This document shows, in pieces, positions 27,478 through 38,313 of a stretch of DNA of 64,000 nt. Both the position numbers and the translations under genes were made by a program. The stretch spans positions 1 through 64,000 of the forward strand of contig CANJLC010000001.1 in assembly GCA_947475445.1 (NCBI GenBank). The letters run 5' to 3'. The notes below the pieces were generated by a model. It was not told the DNA's origin, searched no databases, and saw only the letters and a program-made list of their open reading frames with translations. The number at the start of each line of letters is the position of its first letter. Positions within the stretch are counted from its first letter, which is position 1. Source of the stretch: Alphaproteobacteria bacterium (GTDB taxonomy: Bacteria; Pseudomonadota; Alphaproteobacteria; Micropepsales; Micropepsaceae).

Positions 27478-30400
27478 ATGGCTGAGACTCAAAAACCGGC
27501 GACGTTCATCCACCTGCGGGTGAAAAGCGCCTATTCGCTGCTGGAAGGCGCCGTGCGCCCCGGCGAGCTGGCCGAGCTGGCGCGGGCCAACACTATGCCC
27601 GCCGTGGCCGTCACCGACACCAACAACATGTTCGGGATCTACGAGATCACCGAAAAACTCACCCAGCGCTCCAAGGAACTCAAAAGCGGCCAGAAGCTGC
27701 CGCTCAGTCCCATCCAGCCCATCATCGGCACCTTGCTGTCGGTGGAGCTGGGTCCGGCCTCCACCGCGCCCGGCAGCAAGAAGAAGCCGCCGCATCTGCC
27801 GCTGCTGGCGCAGAATGAAATTGGCTACCGCAATCTCACCAAGCTGCTCAGCGCCGCCTATCTCCAGGTGGAACCCGGCGACTGGCCGCATGTCACGGGT
27901 GAGATGCTGGCCAGGCACAGCGAAGGCCTGATCTGCCTCACCGGCGGTCCCGGCGGTCCCATCAATGCCGCGCTGCTGGACGGCCAGCCCGAACACGCCG
28001 CCGTCCTGCTGGACAAATTGTCGGTCCTGTTCGGCGACCGGCTCTATGTTGAATTGCAGCGTCATGGCTTGCCCGAGGAACGCGCCGTCGAGCCTGGCCT
28101 GCTCGACCTGGCCTATTCAAAAGACATTCCCATCGTCGCCACCAATGACGTGCATTTCGGCGGCGCCGACATGTATGAGGCCCATGATGCGCTGCTCTGC
28201 ATTGCCGATGGCGCCTTCGTCTCCCAGGATGACCGCCGCCGCCTGACCCGCGAGCATCGCTTCAAGTCGCCGGCGGAAATGGCGGCCCAGTTTGCCGACC
28301 TGCCCGAGGCGCTGGAAAACACCATCGAGATCGCCCGCCGCTGCGCCTTCATGCCCAAGAAGCGCTCGCCCATTTTGCCGGTCTTTGTGCCCGAGTCCGG
28401 CCGCACCCCGGAAGAAGAACTGAAAGTTCAGGCTGTCGAAGGCCTGGAGCGCCGGCTCGAAGGCCACACGCTTTCCGCGGAGCGCAAGGTCTATGACGAA
28501 CGCCTGGCCTATGAGCTGGGCATCATCAACCGCATGGGCTTTCCCGGCTACTTCCTGATCGTGTCCGATTTCATGAAATGGACGCGCGGGCAGGGCATCC
28601 CCGTCGGCGTGCGCGGCTCCGGCGCCTCCTCGCTGGTGGCCTGGGCGCTCTACATCACCAACCTTGATCCCCTCCAGTTCGACCTGTTCTTCGAGCGTTT
28701 CCTCAATCCCGAACGTATCTCGATGCCGGACTTCGATATCGATTTCTGCCAGGAGCGGCGCGACGAAGTCATTCGCTATGTCCGCGACAAGTACGGCGCC
28801 GACAAGGTCGCCAACATCATCGCGCTGGGTTCGCTGCAGGCCCGCGCCGCCGTGCGCGACGCCGGCCGCGTGCTGCAGATGCCGCTGGGCCTGGTGGATC
28901 GCATCGCCAAGCTGATCCCCAATCCGCCAGGCAAGCCCGTGACGCTGCAACAGGCGATTGAAAGCGAACCGCGCCTGCAACAGATCGCCGAGCAGGAACC
29001 CATCGCCAAGCGCCTGTTCGAAATCACCTCCAAGATTGAAGGCCTGTACCGCCACGCCTCCACCCATCCGGCAGGTGTGGTGATTGGCGACCGGCCGCTG
29101 GATGAAATCCTGCCGCTTTACCGCGATCCGCGCGCCGACATGCAGGTCACGCAGTTCGACTATGAGGATGCGGAAAAGGCCGGGCTGGTAAAGTTCGACT
29201 TTCTCGGTCTCAAGACCCTGACGGTGATTTCCAAGGCGCAGGACCTCTTGCGCGCGCGCGGCATCGTCATCGACACACAGACCATAGCCTTCACCGACAG
29301 CGCCGCCTTCGAAATGCTGTCGCGCGGCGACAGCGTCGGCGTCTTCCAGCTGGAAGGCTCGGGCATGCGCGACCTGCTGCGCAAGATGAAGCCCGACCAC
29401 ATCAACGATCTTGTCGCGCTTGTCGCCCTTTACCGCCCGGGCCCGATGGAAGCCATTCCGCGCTACATCGCCTGCAAGAACGGCAAGGAAGCTCCCGAAT
29501 ATCTGCATCCCCTTCTGGAACCGATCCTGAAGGAAACCTATGGCGTCATGACATATCAGGACGATGTCATGCGCATCGCCCGCGAACTGGGCGGCTACAC
29601 CATGGGCGAGGCCGACCTGCTGCGCCGCGCCATGGGCAAGAAGATCGCGTCGGAAATGATTCCGCACCGCGAGAAATTCATGAAGGGCGCGGGTGAGCGC
29701 GGCATCATCCCGTCCATCGCCGAACAGATTTTCGAACAGGCCGAAAAATTCGCCGGCTATGGCTTCAACAAGGGCCATGCCGCCGCCTATGCCCAGGTCG
29801 CCTACCAGACCGCCTTCCTCAAGGCGAATTATCCGGTCGAATTCCTCGCCGCCTCCATGACGCTGGATATCGGCAACACTGACCGCCTCAACATCTTCCG
29901 CCAGGAAGCCGCACGGCTTGGCGTCAAGCTCTTGGCGCCCGACATCAACCGCTCGCAATCGGTGTTCTCCTGCGATGCCGATGCCGGCGAAGTCTTTTAC
30001 GCGCTGGCCGCCGTCAAGGGTGTGGGCAAGCAGGCGATGGACCATGTGGTGGAAATCCGCACCAAGGACGGCCCGTTCAAGAGCATCAGCGATTTCGCCC
30101 GCCGGGTCGATCCCCGGCAGGTCAACAAGCGTGCCTTTGAAAATCTGGTGCGGGCAGGGGCCTTCGACAGTCTCAACAAGAACCGCCGCCAGCTGGTGGA
30201 AAATTCCGACTGCATCCTGGGCGGCGCCCAGGCGGCGGCGCGCGAACGCGAAAGCGGCCAGGCCAACATGTTCGGTGGCAGCGCGGTTGAGGAATTGCGC
30301 CTCAGCAATATTCCCGACTGGCCGGCGCATGAAAGGCTGGCGGAGGAATTCGCCGCCATGGGTTTCTACCTCTCCGGCCACCCGCTCGATGCCTATGGTC

Positions 30401-30939
30401 CCGCCCTCAAGCGGCTGGGCGCCACCACCTATGCCAGCCTGACAGAAGACCGCCGTGCCGGGTTCAAGGCGCGGCTGGCCGGCACCATGATCAAGAAGTC
30501 GGAACGGCGCGGCCGCAACGACCAGATGTACGCCTTTGTTTCCTTCTCCGATCCCACCGGCATGTATGAAGTGATGCTGTTTCCCGAAGTGCTGGCCACC
30601 AGCCGCGCCTTGCTGGAGTCCGGCAAATCGCTGCTGATCACGGCCAGCGCGGACTGGGACGGCGATGAACTCAAGCTTCGCGCCGCCTCGATCGCCGACC
30701 TGGACCAGGCCGCCGCCAATGCCGGCGAAGGCATGGTGGTGAGGCTGGACAGCGTGGCGCCGCTCGGCGCCGTGGCGGCGCAGCTATCCGGTGCGGGCAA
30801 GGGGCTGGTGAGTTTCATCGTCCCGGGCGGCCCGGGCGAGGAAGTCGAGATCGCCCTCAGCAAACGCCATGCGGTAACCGCATCGCTGCGCAACGTGATC
30901 GCGGCTATTCCCGGCGTGGTATCGGTCGAGGCTGTTTAG
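27478..30939 (+). CDS. dnaE: DNA polymerase III subunit alpha
   Basis: A 1153-residue replicative polymerase. An N-terminal PHP domain starts HLRVKSAYSLLEGAV. The polymerase core contains GVRGSGASSLVAW and the metal-binding aspartates in PDFDIDF (D418, D420), and a tandem HhH and OB-fold region lies near the C-terminus. The full-length layout and the place after lolD indicate the essential DnaE1, not the mutagenic DnaE2. No terminator follows; the next gene, rpsB, has its own promoter. Confidence 0.96.
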   Translation: MAETQKPATFIHLRVKSAYSLLEGAVRPGELAELARANTMPAVAVTDTNNMFGIYEITEKLTQRSKELKSGQKLPLSPIQPIIGTLLSVELGPASTAPGSKKKPPHLPLLAQNEIGYRNLTKLLSAAYLQVEPGDWPHVTGEMLARHSEGLICLTGGPGGPINAALLDGQPEHAAVLLDKLSVLFGDRLYVELQRHGLPEERAVEPGLLDLAYSKDIPIVATNDVHFGGADMYEAHDALLCIADGAFVSQDDRRRLTREHRFKSPAEMAAQFADLPEALENTIEIARRCAFMPKKRSPILPVFVPESGRTPEEELKVQAVEGLERRLEGHTLSAERKVYDERLAYELGIINRMGFPGYFLIVSDFMKWTRGQGIPVGVRGSGASSLVAWALYITNLDPLQFDLFFERFLNPERISMPDFDIDFCQERRDEVIRYVRDKYGADKVANIIALGSLQARAAVRDAGRVLQMPLGLVDRIAKLIPNPPGKPVTLQQAIESEPRLQQIAEQEPIAKRLFEITSKIEGLYRHASTHPAGVVIGDRPLDEILPLYRDPRADMQVTQFDYEDAEKAGLVKFDFLGLKTLTVISKAQDLLRARGIVIDTQTIAFTDSAAFEMLSRGDSVGVFQLEGSGMRDLLRKMKPDHINDLVALVALYRPGPMEAIPRYIACKNGKEAPEYLHPLLEPILKETYGVMTYQDDVMRIARELGGYTMGEADLLRRAMGKKIASEMIPHREKFMKGAGERGIIPSIAEQIFEQAEKFAGYGFNKGHAAAYAQVAYQTAFLKANYPVEFLAASMTLDIGNTDRLNIFRQEAARLGVKLLAPDINRSQSVFSCDADAGEVFYALAAVKGVGKQAMDHVVEIRTKDGPFKSISDFARRVDPRQVNKRAFENLVRAGAFDSLNKNRRQLVENSDCILGGAQAAARERESGQANMFGGSAVEELRLSNIPDWPAHERLAEEFAAMGFYLSGHPLDAYGPALKRLGATTYASLTEDRRAGFKARLAGTMIKKSERRGRNDQMYAFVSFSDPTGMYEVMLFPEVLATSRALLESGKSLLITASADWDGDELKLRAASIADLDQAAANAGEGMVVRLDSVAPLGAVAAQLSGAGKGLVSFIVPGGPGEEVEIALSKRHAVTASLRNVIAAIPGVVSVEAV

Positions 30940-31011
30940 GCTTTTTTGCCGGCGAGTTCCGCTAAGTCCTTGGTGTCAGCGCAAAATCCCTGAAATCCTG
31001 CCGTTTTCAGC

Positions 31012-31040
31012 TTGATTTGCCAGATATAGGGTCCTATAAG
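31012..31040 (+). promoter_or_regulatory. Predicted rpsB-tsf promoter
   Basis: TTGATT (31012-31017), 17 bases, TATAAG (31035-31040). It leaves a GC-rich leader of about 110 bases before rpsB. Ribosomal protein leaders often carry autoregulatory structures; none is identified here. Confidence 0.65.
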
Positions 31041-31155
31041 CCCGCCATCTCGCATGTGCGGGTGGCTTTCAGCGGGTGTTCCGCCGTCGCCGTCCGGTGT
31101 CTCCTTCAGGGGGATAACCCGCGCATCTGGCCAACCGGTAAAGGAGACTGAATCA

Positions 31156-31935
31156 ATGGCTTTGCCAGAATTTTCCATGCGCCAGCTTCTCGAAGCCGGC
31201 GCCCATTTCGGTCATCGCAGCCAGCGCTGGAACCCGAAAATGGCGTCCTACATTTATGGCGCACGCAACGACATCCACATTCTCGACCTGACCCAGACCG
31301 TGCCCCTGCTGCACCAGGCCCTTGTGACCTTGCGCGAAGTGGCGGCCGGCGGTGGCCGCATCCTGTTCGTGGGCACCAAGCGCCAGGCCTCCGAGCCCAT
31401 CGCTGCCGCGGCCAAGCGCTGCGCCCAGTATTATGTGAACCATCGCTGGCTGGGCGGCACGCTCACCAACTGGCAGACCATCAGCCACTCCATCCGCCGC
31501 CTGCGCACCATCGAGGAAACCCTCACCAGCGCCGGCGAATCCGGCCTGACCAAGAAGGAATTGCTGGGCCTGCTGCGCGAACAGGACAAGCTGGAACGCG
31601 CCCTGGGCGGCATCAAGGAAATGGGCGGCGTTCCCAACATGCTGTTCGTGATCGACACCAACAAGGAAGCCATCGCCATCGCCGAAGCCAAGAAGCTGGG
31701 CATCCCGGTCATGGCGATCCTGGATTCCAACTGCGATCCCGACGGCATCGCCTATCCGATCCCGGGCAATGACGACGCGGCCCGCGCCATCGCGCTCTAT
31801 TGCGACCTGGCTGCCCGCGCCATCATTGACGGCCTGGGCCAGCAGCAGATCGAGGCGGGCGTGGACATCGGTGCAGCTTCGGAAATCGAAGACATCGCTT
31901 CCCATGTCGAACCGGCAGAAGCCGCCACCGTTTAA
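31156..31935 (+). CDS. rpsB: 30S ribosomal protein uS2
   Basis: A 259-residue protein of the small ribosomal subunit. The family starts [20 protein letters not shown], and [10 protein letters not shown] and the nucleotide-binding-like [16 protein letters not shown] are also present. The ATG at 31156 is preceded by AAGGAGA. It is the first gene of the rpsB-tsf-pyrH-frr translation cluster. Confidence 0.97.
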   Translation: MALPEFSMRQLLEAGAHFGHRSQRWNPKMASYIYGARNDIHILDLTQTVPLLHQALVTLREVAAGGGRILFVGTKRQASEPIAAAAKRCAQYYVNHRWLGGTLTNWQTISHSIRRLRTIEETLTSAGESGLTKKELLGLLREQDKLERALGGIKEMGGVPNMLFVIDTNKEAIAIAEAKKLGIPVMAILDSNCDPDGIAYPIPGNDDAARAIALYCDLAARAIIDGLGQQQIEAGVDIGAASEIEDIASHVEPAEAATV

Positions 31936-31946
31936 TTTCTGAAATA

Positions 31947-31976
31947 CGCCCGCGTGTCATCATCGGCGCGCGGGCG
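31947..31976 (+). promoter_or_regulatory. GC hairpin between rpsB and tsf
   Basis: CGCCCGCG (31947-31954) and CGCGGGCG (31969-31976) are perfect complements around a 14-base loop, 19 bases before the tsf ATG. No T-run follows. It may protect the upstream message or tune read-through from rpsB to tsf. Confidence 0.45.
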
Positions 31977-31994
31977 CGATGAATGGAGATTCCT

Positions 31995-32918
31995 ATGACC
32001 AACATCACGGCCGGTATGGTGAAAGACCTGCGCGACAAGACCGGCGCAGGCATGATGGATTGCAAGAACGCGCTCAATGAAACGGCAGGCGACATGGAAG
32101 CCGCCATCGACTGGCTGCGCAAGAAGGGCATTTCCAAGGCCGCCAAGAAGGCCGGCCGCGCTGCCGCCGAAGGCCTGGTGGGCGTCGCCGTGTCCGGCAA
32201 TACCGGCGCGCTGGTGGAAGTGAACGCCGAAACCGATTTCGTCGCCCGCAATGAAGAGTTCAAGAGCTTCGTCAAGAGCGCCTCGGAAATCGCCCTCAAG
32301 GAAGGCGGCGACCTGGAAAAGCTGCTGGGCGCCAAGCATGGCGGCTCAACCGTGCAGCAGACCCTCACCGAAATGGTCGCCAAGATCGGCGAGAACATGT
32401 CGGTGCGCCGCGCCTACGCGCTGAGCGTCAATCCCGGCGCCGTGGCCGCCTATGTCCACAACGCCTCCTCGCCCGAACTGGGCAAGATCGGCGTGCTGGT
32501 GGCGCTCAAATCCACCGCCGACCAGGGCAAGCTCGCGGCGCTGGCCAAGCAGATCGCCATGCATGTCGCCGCCGCTTCGCCGCTGGCGATCACGCCGGAA
32601 CATTTGTCCAAGGATGTCGTGGACCGCGAACGCGCCGTGCAGACCGAAATCGCCCGCCAGTCGGGCAAGCCCGATGCCGTCATCGAAAAGATGATGGAAG
32701 GGCGCATGCGCAAATTCTACGAAGAAACCGTCCTGCTTTCACAGACCTTCGTGATCGACGGCGAAACCCAGGTCTCCAAGGTGATCGAGAACGCTGCCAA
32801 GGACCTTGGCGCGCCGATCACCGTCGAAGGCTTTGTCCGCTTCCAGGTGGGCGAGGGCATTGAAAAGGCCGAAAGCGACTTCGCCGACGAAGTCGCCCAG
32901 ATGGCAGGCACGCGCTGA
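31995..32918 (+). CDS. tsf: Elongation factor Ts
   Basis: A 307-residue guanine-nucleotide exchange factor for EF-Tu. The N-terminal UBA-like domain has [19 protein letters not shown], followed by the core motif [14 protein letters not shown], whose TDFV contacts EF-Tu. The ATG at 31995 follows GGAGAT; an ATG four codons upstream is less well placed. Confidence 0.97.
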   Translation: MTNITAGMVKDLRDKTGAGMMDCKNALNETAGDMEAAIDWLRKKGISKAAKKAGRAAAEGLVGVAVSGNTGALVEVNAETDFVARNEEFKSFVKSASEIALKEGGDLEKLLGAKHGGSTVQQTLTEMVAKIGENMSVRRAYALSVNPGAVAAYVHNASSPELGKIGVLVALKSTADQGKLAALAKQIAMHVAAASPLAITPEHLSKDVVDRERAVQTEIARQSGKPDAVIEKMMEGRMRKFYEETVLLSQTFVIDGETQVSKVIENAAKDLGAPITVEGFVRFQVGEGIEKAESDFADEVAQMAGTR

Positions 32919-32935
32919 CCCGATAGGACCGACCC

Positions 32936-33658
32936 ATGCCCCCAACGCCGAAATACCGCCGGGTTCTGCTCAAGGTCTCGGGCGAGGCGTTGATGGGCGA
33001 TGCGGGTTACGGCATTGACGTCGCCACGGTGGACCGCATCGCCGGCGACGTGAAGGAAGCGGCCGACGCCGGCACCGAAATCTGCATGGTGGTCGGCGGC
33101 GGCAATATCTTCCGCGGCCTGGCCGGTGCGGCCAAGGGCATCGACCGCGCCACCGCCGACTATATGGGCATGCTGGCGACCGTGATGAACGCGCTGGCGA
33201 TGCAGGCCTCGCTGGAGCGGGCAGGGGTCCCTTGCCGGGTCCAGTCGGCCATCACCATGAACAATGTCTGCGAGCCCTATGTCCGCCGCCGCGCGATTCG
33301 GCACATGGAAAAGGGCCGGGTGGTGATTTTCGCCGCCGGCACCGGCAATCCCTTCTTCACCACGGACACCACGGCGGCCCTTCGGGCGGCCGAAATGACT
33401 TGCGACGCCATGCTCAAGGCCACTAATGTAGACGGCGTATACAGCGCCGACCCCAAGAAGGTGCCGGACGCTGTCCGATACGAATCCCTGAGTTATCACG
33501 AGGTGTTGGCGCAAAATCTTCAGGTAATGGATGCATCCGCCATTTCCCTGTCGCGGGAAAACAAGATCCCGATTTTGGTCTTTTCCCTCCACGACAAGGG
33601 CGCCCTCAGCCAGGTCCTGGCGGGCAAGGGCCGTGCGACCATAATCGAAGAAAAGTAA
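32936..33658 (+). CDS. pyrH: Uridylate kinase
   Basis: A 240-residue UMP kinase of the amino-acid-kinase fold, active as a hexamer in pyrimidine nucleotide synthesis. The phosphate-binding start is [25 protein letters not shown] and the [17 protein letters not shown] segment are also visible. The gene lies 17 bases after tsf in the conserved order. Confidence 0.96.
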   Translation: MPPTPKYRRVLLKVSGEALMGDAGYGIDVATVDRIAGDVKEAADAGTEICMVVGGGNIFRGLAGAAKGIDRATADYMGMLATVMNALAMQASLERAGVPCRVQSAITMNNVCEPYVRRRAIRHMEKGRVVIFAAGTGNPFFTTDTTAALRAAEMTCDAMLKATNVDGVYSADPKKVPDAVRYESLSYHEVLAQNLQVMDASAISLSRENKIPILVFSLHDKGALSQVLAGKGRATIIEEK

Positions 33659-33731
33659 GGCACGGACCTGGTTAGGTTTGGCCCCGCTTTGGGCTAGGCT
33701 TGGGACCGGGAGCGTTCAGGAAAAGACCGAC

Positions 33732-34292
33732 ATGGCAGACGTTTACAGCAAGGACGAGATGGCCCGCCGCATGGCCGGGTCTGTAACCGCCCTCAAGGGC
33801 GAACTGGGCGGACTTCGCACCGGCCGGGCCAGTGCGGCCCTGCTCGATCCGGTCAAGGTCGAGGCTTACGGCAATGTGGTGCCGTTGAACCAGGTGGGCT
33901 CCATCGCCACCCCCGAAGCGCGCATGATCACGGTGCAGGTGTGGGACAAGGGCCTGGCGAAGGCGGTGGACAAGGCCATCCGCGATGCGGGGCTGGGCCT
34001 CAACCCCCAGATGGACGGCCAGCTGCTGCGCATCCCCTTGCCGGAACTGAACCAGGAACGGCGCAAGGAGCTTTCCAAGCTCGCCTCCAAATATGCCGAA
34101 GCTGCCCGCGTTGCCGTGCGCAATGTCCGCCGTGACGGCATGGACATGCTCAAGCGCCTCGAAAAAGACCACAAGATCAGCGAAGACGACCATCGCACCA
34201 AGGGCGAGGAGCTGCAGAAGCTCACCGACCAGAACATCAAGGACATCGACGCCGCGCTCCATAATAAGGAGCAGGAAATCATGCAGGTCTGA
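33732..34292 (+). CDS. frr: Ribosome recycling factor
   Basis: A 186-residue, tRNA-shaped factor that splits post-termination ribosomes together with EF-G. Family motifs are [12 protein letters not shown] and the C-terminal [15 protein letters not shown]. The ATG at 33732 gives the standard 185-residue class length. It is followed five bases later by uppS. Confidence 0.96.
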   Translation: MADVYSKDEMARRMAGSVTALKGELGGLRTGRASAALLDPVKVEAYGNVVPLNQVGSIATPEARMITVQVWDKGLAKAVDKAIRDAGLGLNPQMDGQLLRIPLPELNQERRKELSKLASKYAEAARVAVRNVRRDGMDMLKRLEKDHKISEDDHRTKGEELQKLTDQNIKDIDAALHNKEQEIMQV

Positions 34293-34297
34293 TCCCG

Positions 34298-35025
<728 letters not shown>

Positions 35026-35029
<4 letters not shown>

Positions 35030-35889
35030 CGACACCCATTTCCTCCAACGACAACACGCCCTCTGCCTTCCGTCTGAATACGGACTGGGTTCCCCGTGTT
35101 CTCTCGGGCGTGTTGCTGGGTCTGTTTACCCTGGCTGTTGTCGCCCTCAGCCCGGCTGTTTTTGCCGTTGTGCTGGCGCTGGCGATGATCCTGGCCGCGC
35201 GCGAATGGCATCGCTGCGTCGGGGCAGGGCCGGTTTTCACCATCGAAGTGGCGATCACCGCAGCGACGGTGGCGCTTTCCGCCGCAGCGCTGCTGTTCAC
35301 CCAGAAATTCTGGCCCGGCGCCATGGTCGCTCTTGTGGGCGCCGTGGCGTCCTTTGTCGTGGCGCAGCGCCGCAACAGCCAACCGCTCTGGCATGCCTTC
35401 GGCACGCTTTATCTCTCGATCCCGGTCCTGGCGCTGGTAAGCCTGCGCGCCTTCCCGCCGCACGGCCCTTACATCGTCATCGGCCTGCTCTTCATCATCT
35501 GGGCAACCGATACGGGCGCGCTGATCTGCGGCAAGCTGATTGGCGGGCCACGCATGGCGCCAAAACTTTCTCCGGGCAAGACCTGGGCCGGCACCATCGG
35601 CGGCAGCATCATCGCCGCGCTGGTTTTCGCGGCCTATGTCGGTTCCTTGCTGGGCGGCAGCGCGCTGCTTGCGGGACTATTTGCCTTTTGCATCAGTTTT
35701 GTCGCCCATGGCGGCGATTTGTTTGAATCCTTCGTCAAGCGCCGCTTTGGCCTCAAGGATACCGGGACCGTCATTCCCGGCCATGGCGGCGTGTTGGACC
35801 GCATCGATTCCACCTTGGCGGCAGCGCCGGTGCTGGCGTTGCTGGTGTTTGTCGGGCACCTGGATCCGCTGTTCGGGGTGGCCGCATGA
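35026..35889 (+). CDS. cdsA: Phosphatidate cytidylyltransferase
   Basis: A 287-residue membrane enzyme making CDP-diacylglycerol from phosphatidic acid and CTP. It has about seven membrane segments and the C-terminal CDP-DAG synthase signature: SFVAHGGDLFESFVKRRFGL then KDTGTVIPGHGGVLDRIDS. It starts with a GTG that overlaps the uppS stop (GTGA). The dxr ATG overlaps its stop. Confidence 0.95.
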
Positions 35890-37124
35890 CCCCTATTGCC
35901 GCCACCAAGCTGTTTGAACACATGCCGGACATGGACCTGGTCCTGTCGCGCAAGGTCACGCTGCTCGGCTCCACCGGCTCCATCGGCGTCAATACCCTTG
36001 ATGTGATTGCCCATGCCCGCAAGACCTATGGCGAGCACGCCTTTCCCATTCTTGCGCTGACCGCGGGCGGCAATGTTGAAAAGCTGATCGAGCAGGCGCG
36101 CGCCTTCAAGCCGAAACGCGCCGTGATCGGAGACGAAAAATTGTTCGATACCCTCAAGCAGGGCCTTGCCGGGACCGGCATCGAAGTGGCCGCCGGCCGC
36201 GCCGCCGTGATCGAAGCCGCCACCATGCCGTCGGATTTCGTAATGGTCGCCATCATGGGCGCCGCCGCCATTGAACCGGCGCTGGCCGCCATTGCGCGCG
36301 GCGTCATCGTGGCGCTGGCCAACAAGGAATGCGTGGTTGCCGCCGGCAAGGTGTTCCATGACGCGCTGACGAAATCCGGCGCGCAGGTCATCCCGGTGGA
36401 CAGCGAACACAATGCCATCTTCCAGGTGCTGGGCTCAGGCGACGCCAGCGAGGTTGACCTGGTCACCATCACCGCCTCGGGCGGCCCGTTCCGCGAATGG
36501 CCGCTGGAGAAAATGCGCGCCGCCACGGTGGAGCAGGCCGTCGCCCATCCCAACTGGGCCATGGGCCGCAAGATTTCCCTCGACAGCGCCACGCTGATGA
36601 ACAAGGGACTTGAGCTGATCGAGGCCCATTTCCTTTTTGCCCTGCCGCCGGAAAAACTCAGCGTGCTGGTGCATCCCCAATCCATCGTGCACTGCCTGGT
36701 CAGTTACGATGACGGCACCACCATGGCGCATCTGTCGGCGCCGGACATGCGCACCCCCATCGCGCACGCCTTGGGCTGGCCGCGCCGCATTGCATCGCCC
36801 TCGCGCCGGCTCGACCTGGCCGCGCTGGGCTCGCTGGTGTTCCAGAACCCGGCGCATGACCGTTTCCCGGCCCTTAACCTCGCCATCGACTCCATGCGCT
36901 CCGGCGGCCTGGCCCCCACCATTCTCAACGCCGCCAACGAAATCGCGGTTCAGGCATTCCTGGATCGCCGCATAGGCTTCCTGGATATTTCCAAAGTGGT
37001 CGGCGCGACACTGGATGCCGACAGCGGCAGCAACGGCGTGGCGGGCGACCTCGTTACCGTGCTGGGCACCGATGCCCGCGCCCGCGTCCTCGCCGAAGAA
37101 ATTTGCCAGAGAGTGAGCGCCTGA
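35886..37124 (+). CDS. dxr: 1-Deoxy-D-xylulose 5-phosphate reductoisomerase
   Basis: A 412-residue NADPH enzyme of the MEP isoprenoid pathway, which feeds UppS upstream in the operon. The NADPH-binding loop GSTGSIG is at 28-34; ALANKECVVAAG and the metal/substrate loop PVDSEHNAIFQ follow. The N-terminus is about 20 residues longer than in many homologues, but the ATG overlapping cdsA (ATGA) makes it the likely start. Confidence 0.95.
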   Translation: MTPIAATKLFEHMPDMDLVLSRKVTLLGSTGSIGVNTLDVIAHARKTYGEHAFPILALTAGGNVEKLIEQARAFKPKRAVIGDEKLFDTLKQGLAGTGIEVAAGRAAVIEAATMPSDFVMVAIMGAAAIEPALAAIARGVIVALANKECVVAAGKVFHDALTKSGAQVIPVDSEHNAIFQVLGSGDASEVDLVTITASGGPFREWPLEKMRAATVEQAVAHPNWAMGRKISLDSATLMNKGLELIEAHFLFALPPEKLSVLVHPQSIVHCLVSYDDGTTMAHLSAPDMRTPIAHALGWPRRIASPSRRLDLAALGSLVFQNPAHDRFPALNLAIDSMRSGGLAPTILNAANEIAVQAFLDRRIGFLDISKVVGATLDADSGSNGVAGDLVTVLGTDARARVLAEEICQRVSA

Positions 37125-38263
37125 TGTTCGAAGCAATCCAGGGTCTCGCCATCTGGACGCCGCTGGGCGTGCCCGCCTTCCTGTTTGTCATCACCCTGGT
37201 GGTGTTTTTCCACGAGCTGGGTCATTTCGGCGTGGCGCGCGCCTGCGGCGTGAAGGTGGATATTTTCTCCGTCGGCTTCGGCAAGGAAATTTTCGGCTGG
37301 AACGACAGCAAGGGCACCCGCTGGCGCCTGTCCTGGATCCCGGTCGGCGGCTATGTGAAATTTGCCGGCGACGCCAACGCCGCCTCCATGCCCGACGCCA
37401 GGGCGGCCGAAGCGATGTCGGCTTCCGAACGCAGTGGCGTGCTGTTCTTCAAGCCGCTGTGGCAGCGCGCGGCCGTGGCCGCCGCCGGCCCAATCGCCAA
37501 TTTTATTCTCGCCATCGTGCTTTTGACCGGCCTCAATCTCTTTTACGGCCACAATGTCCTGCAGCCGGTGATCGGTTCGGTGGTCAAGGGCAGCCCGGCG
37601 GAAGCTGCCGGCATCAAGGCCGGCGACCGTGTCGCCGCCATCGATGGCAGCACCATCACCGATTTCGAGGAATTGCCGCAGATCATCTCGGTCAGCGGCG
37701 GCCAGACCCTGACCATCAGCCTGCTGCGCGCCGGTCAGCCCGTCAGCGTCCAGGTCGCCCCCAAATCCGCAAAAATCCGCGATGTCCTGGGCGATATGAG
37801 CACCTCGATGGTGATCGGGGTGCGCCAGTCCACCGACCCCAAATACTGGACCCACCAGAATTACGGCCTGGGCGGGGCCTTTGTGGCCGCCTGCACCCGC
37901 AGCTGGGATATCGGCAAGACCACGATCCAGGGCATCGGCCAGATGTTTAGGGGCTATGCCAGCGCCGACCAGTTCCGCGGACCGCTGGGGATCATGAAAA
38001 TGACCCGCCAGGTGGCCGTATTCGGCTTTTTGGCCCTGCTCAATCTGACGGCTGTACTTTCCGTAAGCATCGGTCTGGCCAACCTTTTTCCGATTCCGCT
38101 GCTCGACGGCGGGCATCTTCTATACTATGCATGCGAAGCTGTTTTGGGGCGTCCGCTCGGTGAGCGGGCCCAGGACGTCGGATTTCGCCTTGGGCTGGCT
38201 TTGGTGCTGGGGCTGATGCTCCTGACCACCTGGAACGACCTGGTTCGGCTGAATCTTTTCTGA
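37124..38263 (+). CDS. rseP: Site-2 protease RseP family zinc metalloprotease
   Basis: A 379-residue intramembrane protease. The first membrane segment holds the zinc motif HELGH (H30, E31, H34). One PDZ domain (about 130-205) contains SVVKGSPAEAAGIKAGDRV. The third segment motif NLFPIPLLDGGHLLYY completes the site. It cuts anti-sigma factors and remnant signal peptides. The ATG overlaps the dxr stop (TGATG). Only one PDZ is evident, against two in E. coli. Confidence 0.94.
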   Translation: MFEAIQGLAIWTPLGVPAFLFVITLVVFFHELGHFGVARACGVKVDIFSVGFGKEIFGWNDSKGTRWRLSWIPVGGYVKFAGDANAASMPDARAAEAMSASERSGVLFFKPLWQRAAVAAAGPIANFILAIVLLTGLNLFYGHNVLQPVIGSVVKGSPAEAAGIKAGDRVAAIDGSTITDFEELPQIISVSGGQTLTISLLRAGQPVSVQVAPKSAKIRDVLGDMSTSMVIGVRQSTDPKYWTHQNYGLGGAFVAACTRSWDIGKTTIQGIGQMFRGYASADQFRGPLGIMKMTRQVAVFGFLALLNLTAVLSVSIGLANLFPIPLLDGGHLLYYACEAVLGRPLGERAQDVGFRLGLALVLGLMLLTTWNDLVRLNLF

Positions 38264-38313
38264 AACTTGGGCGCGCCTGAGGCGGGCTCCGAAGGATAGT
38301 GCCGGACGGCAGA

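Noticed and set aside
28117-30381. 754-residue reverse-strand frame
   Set aside because: Antisense shadow of dnaE.
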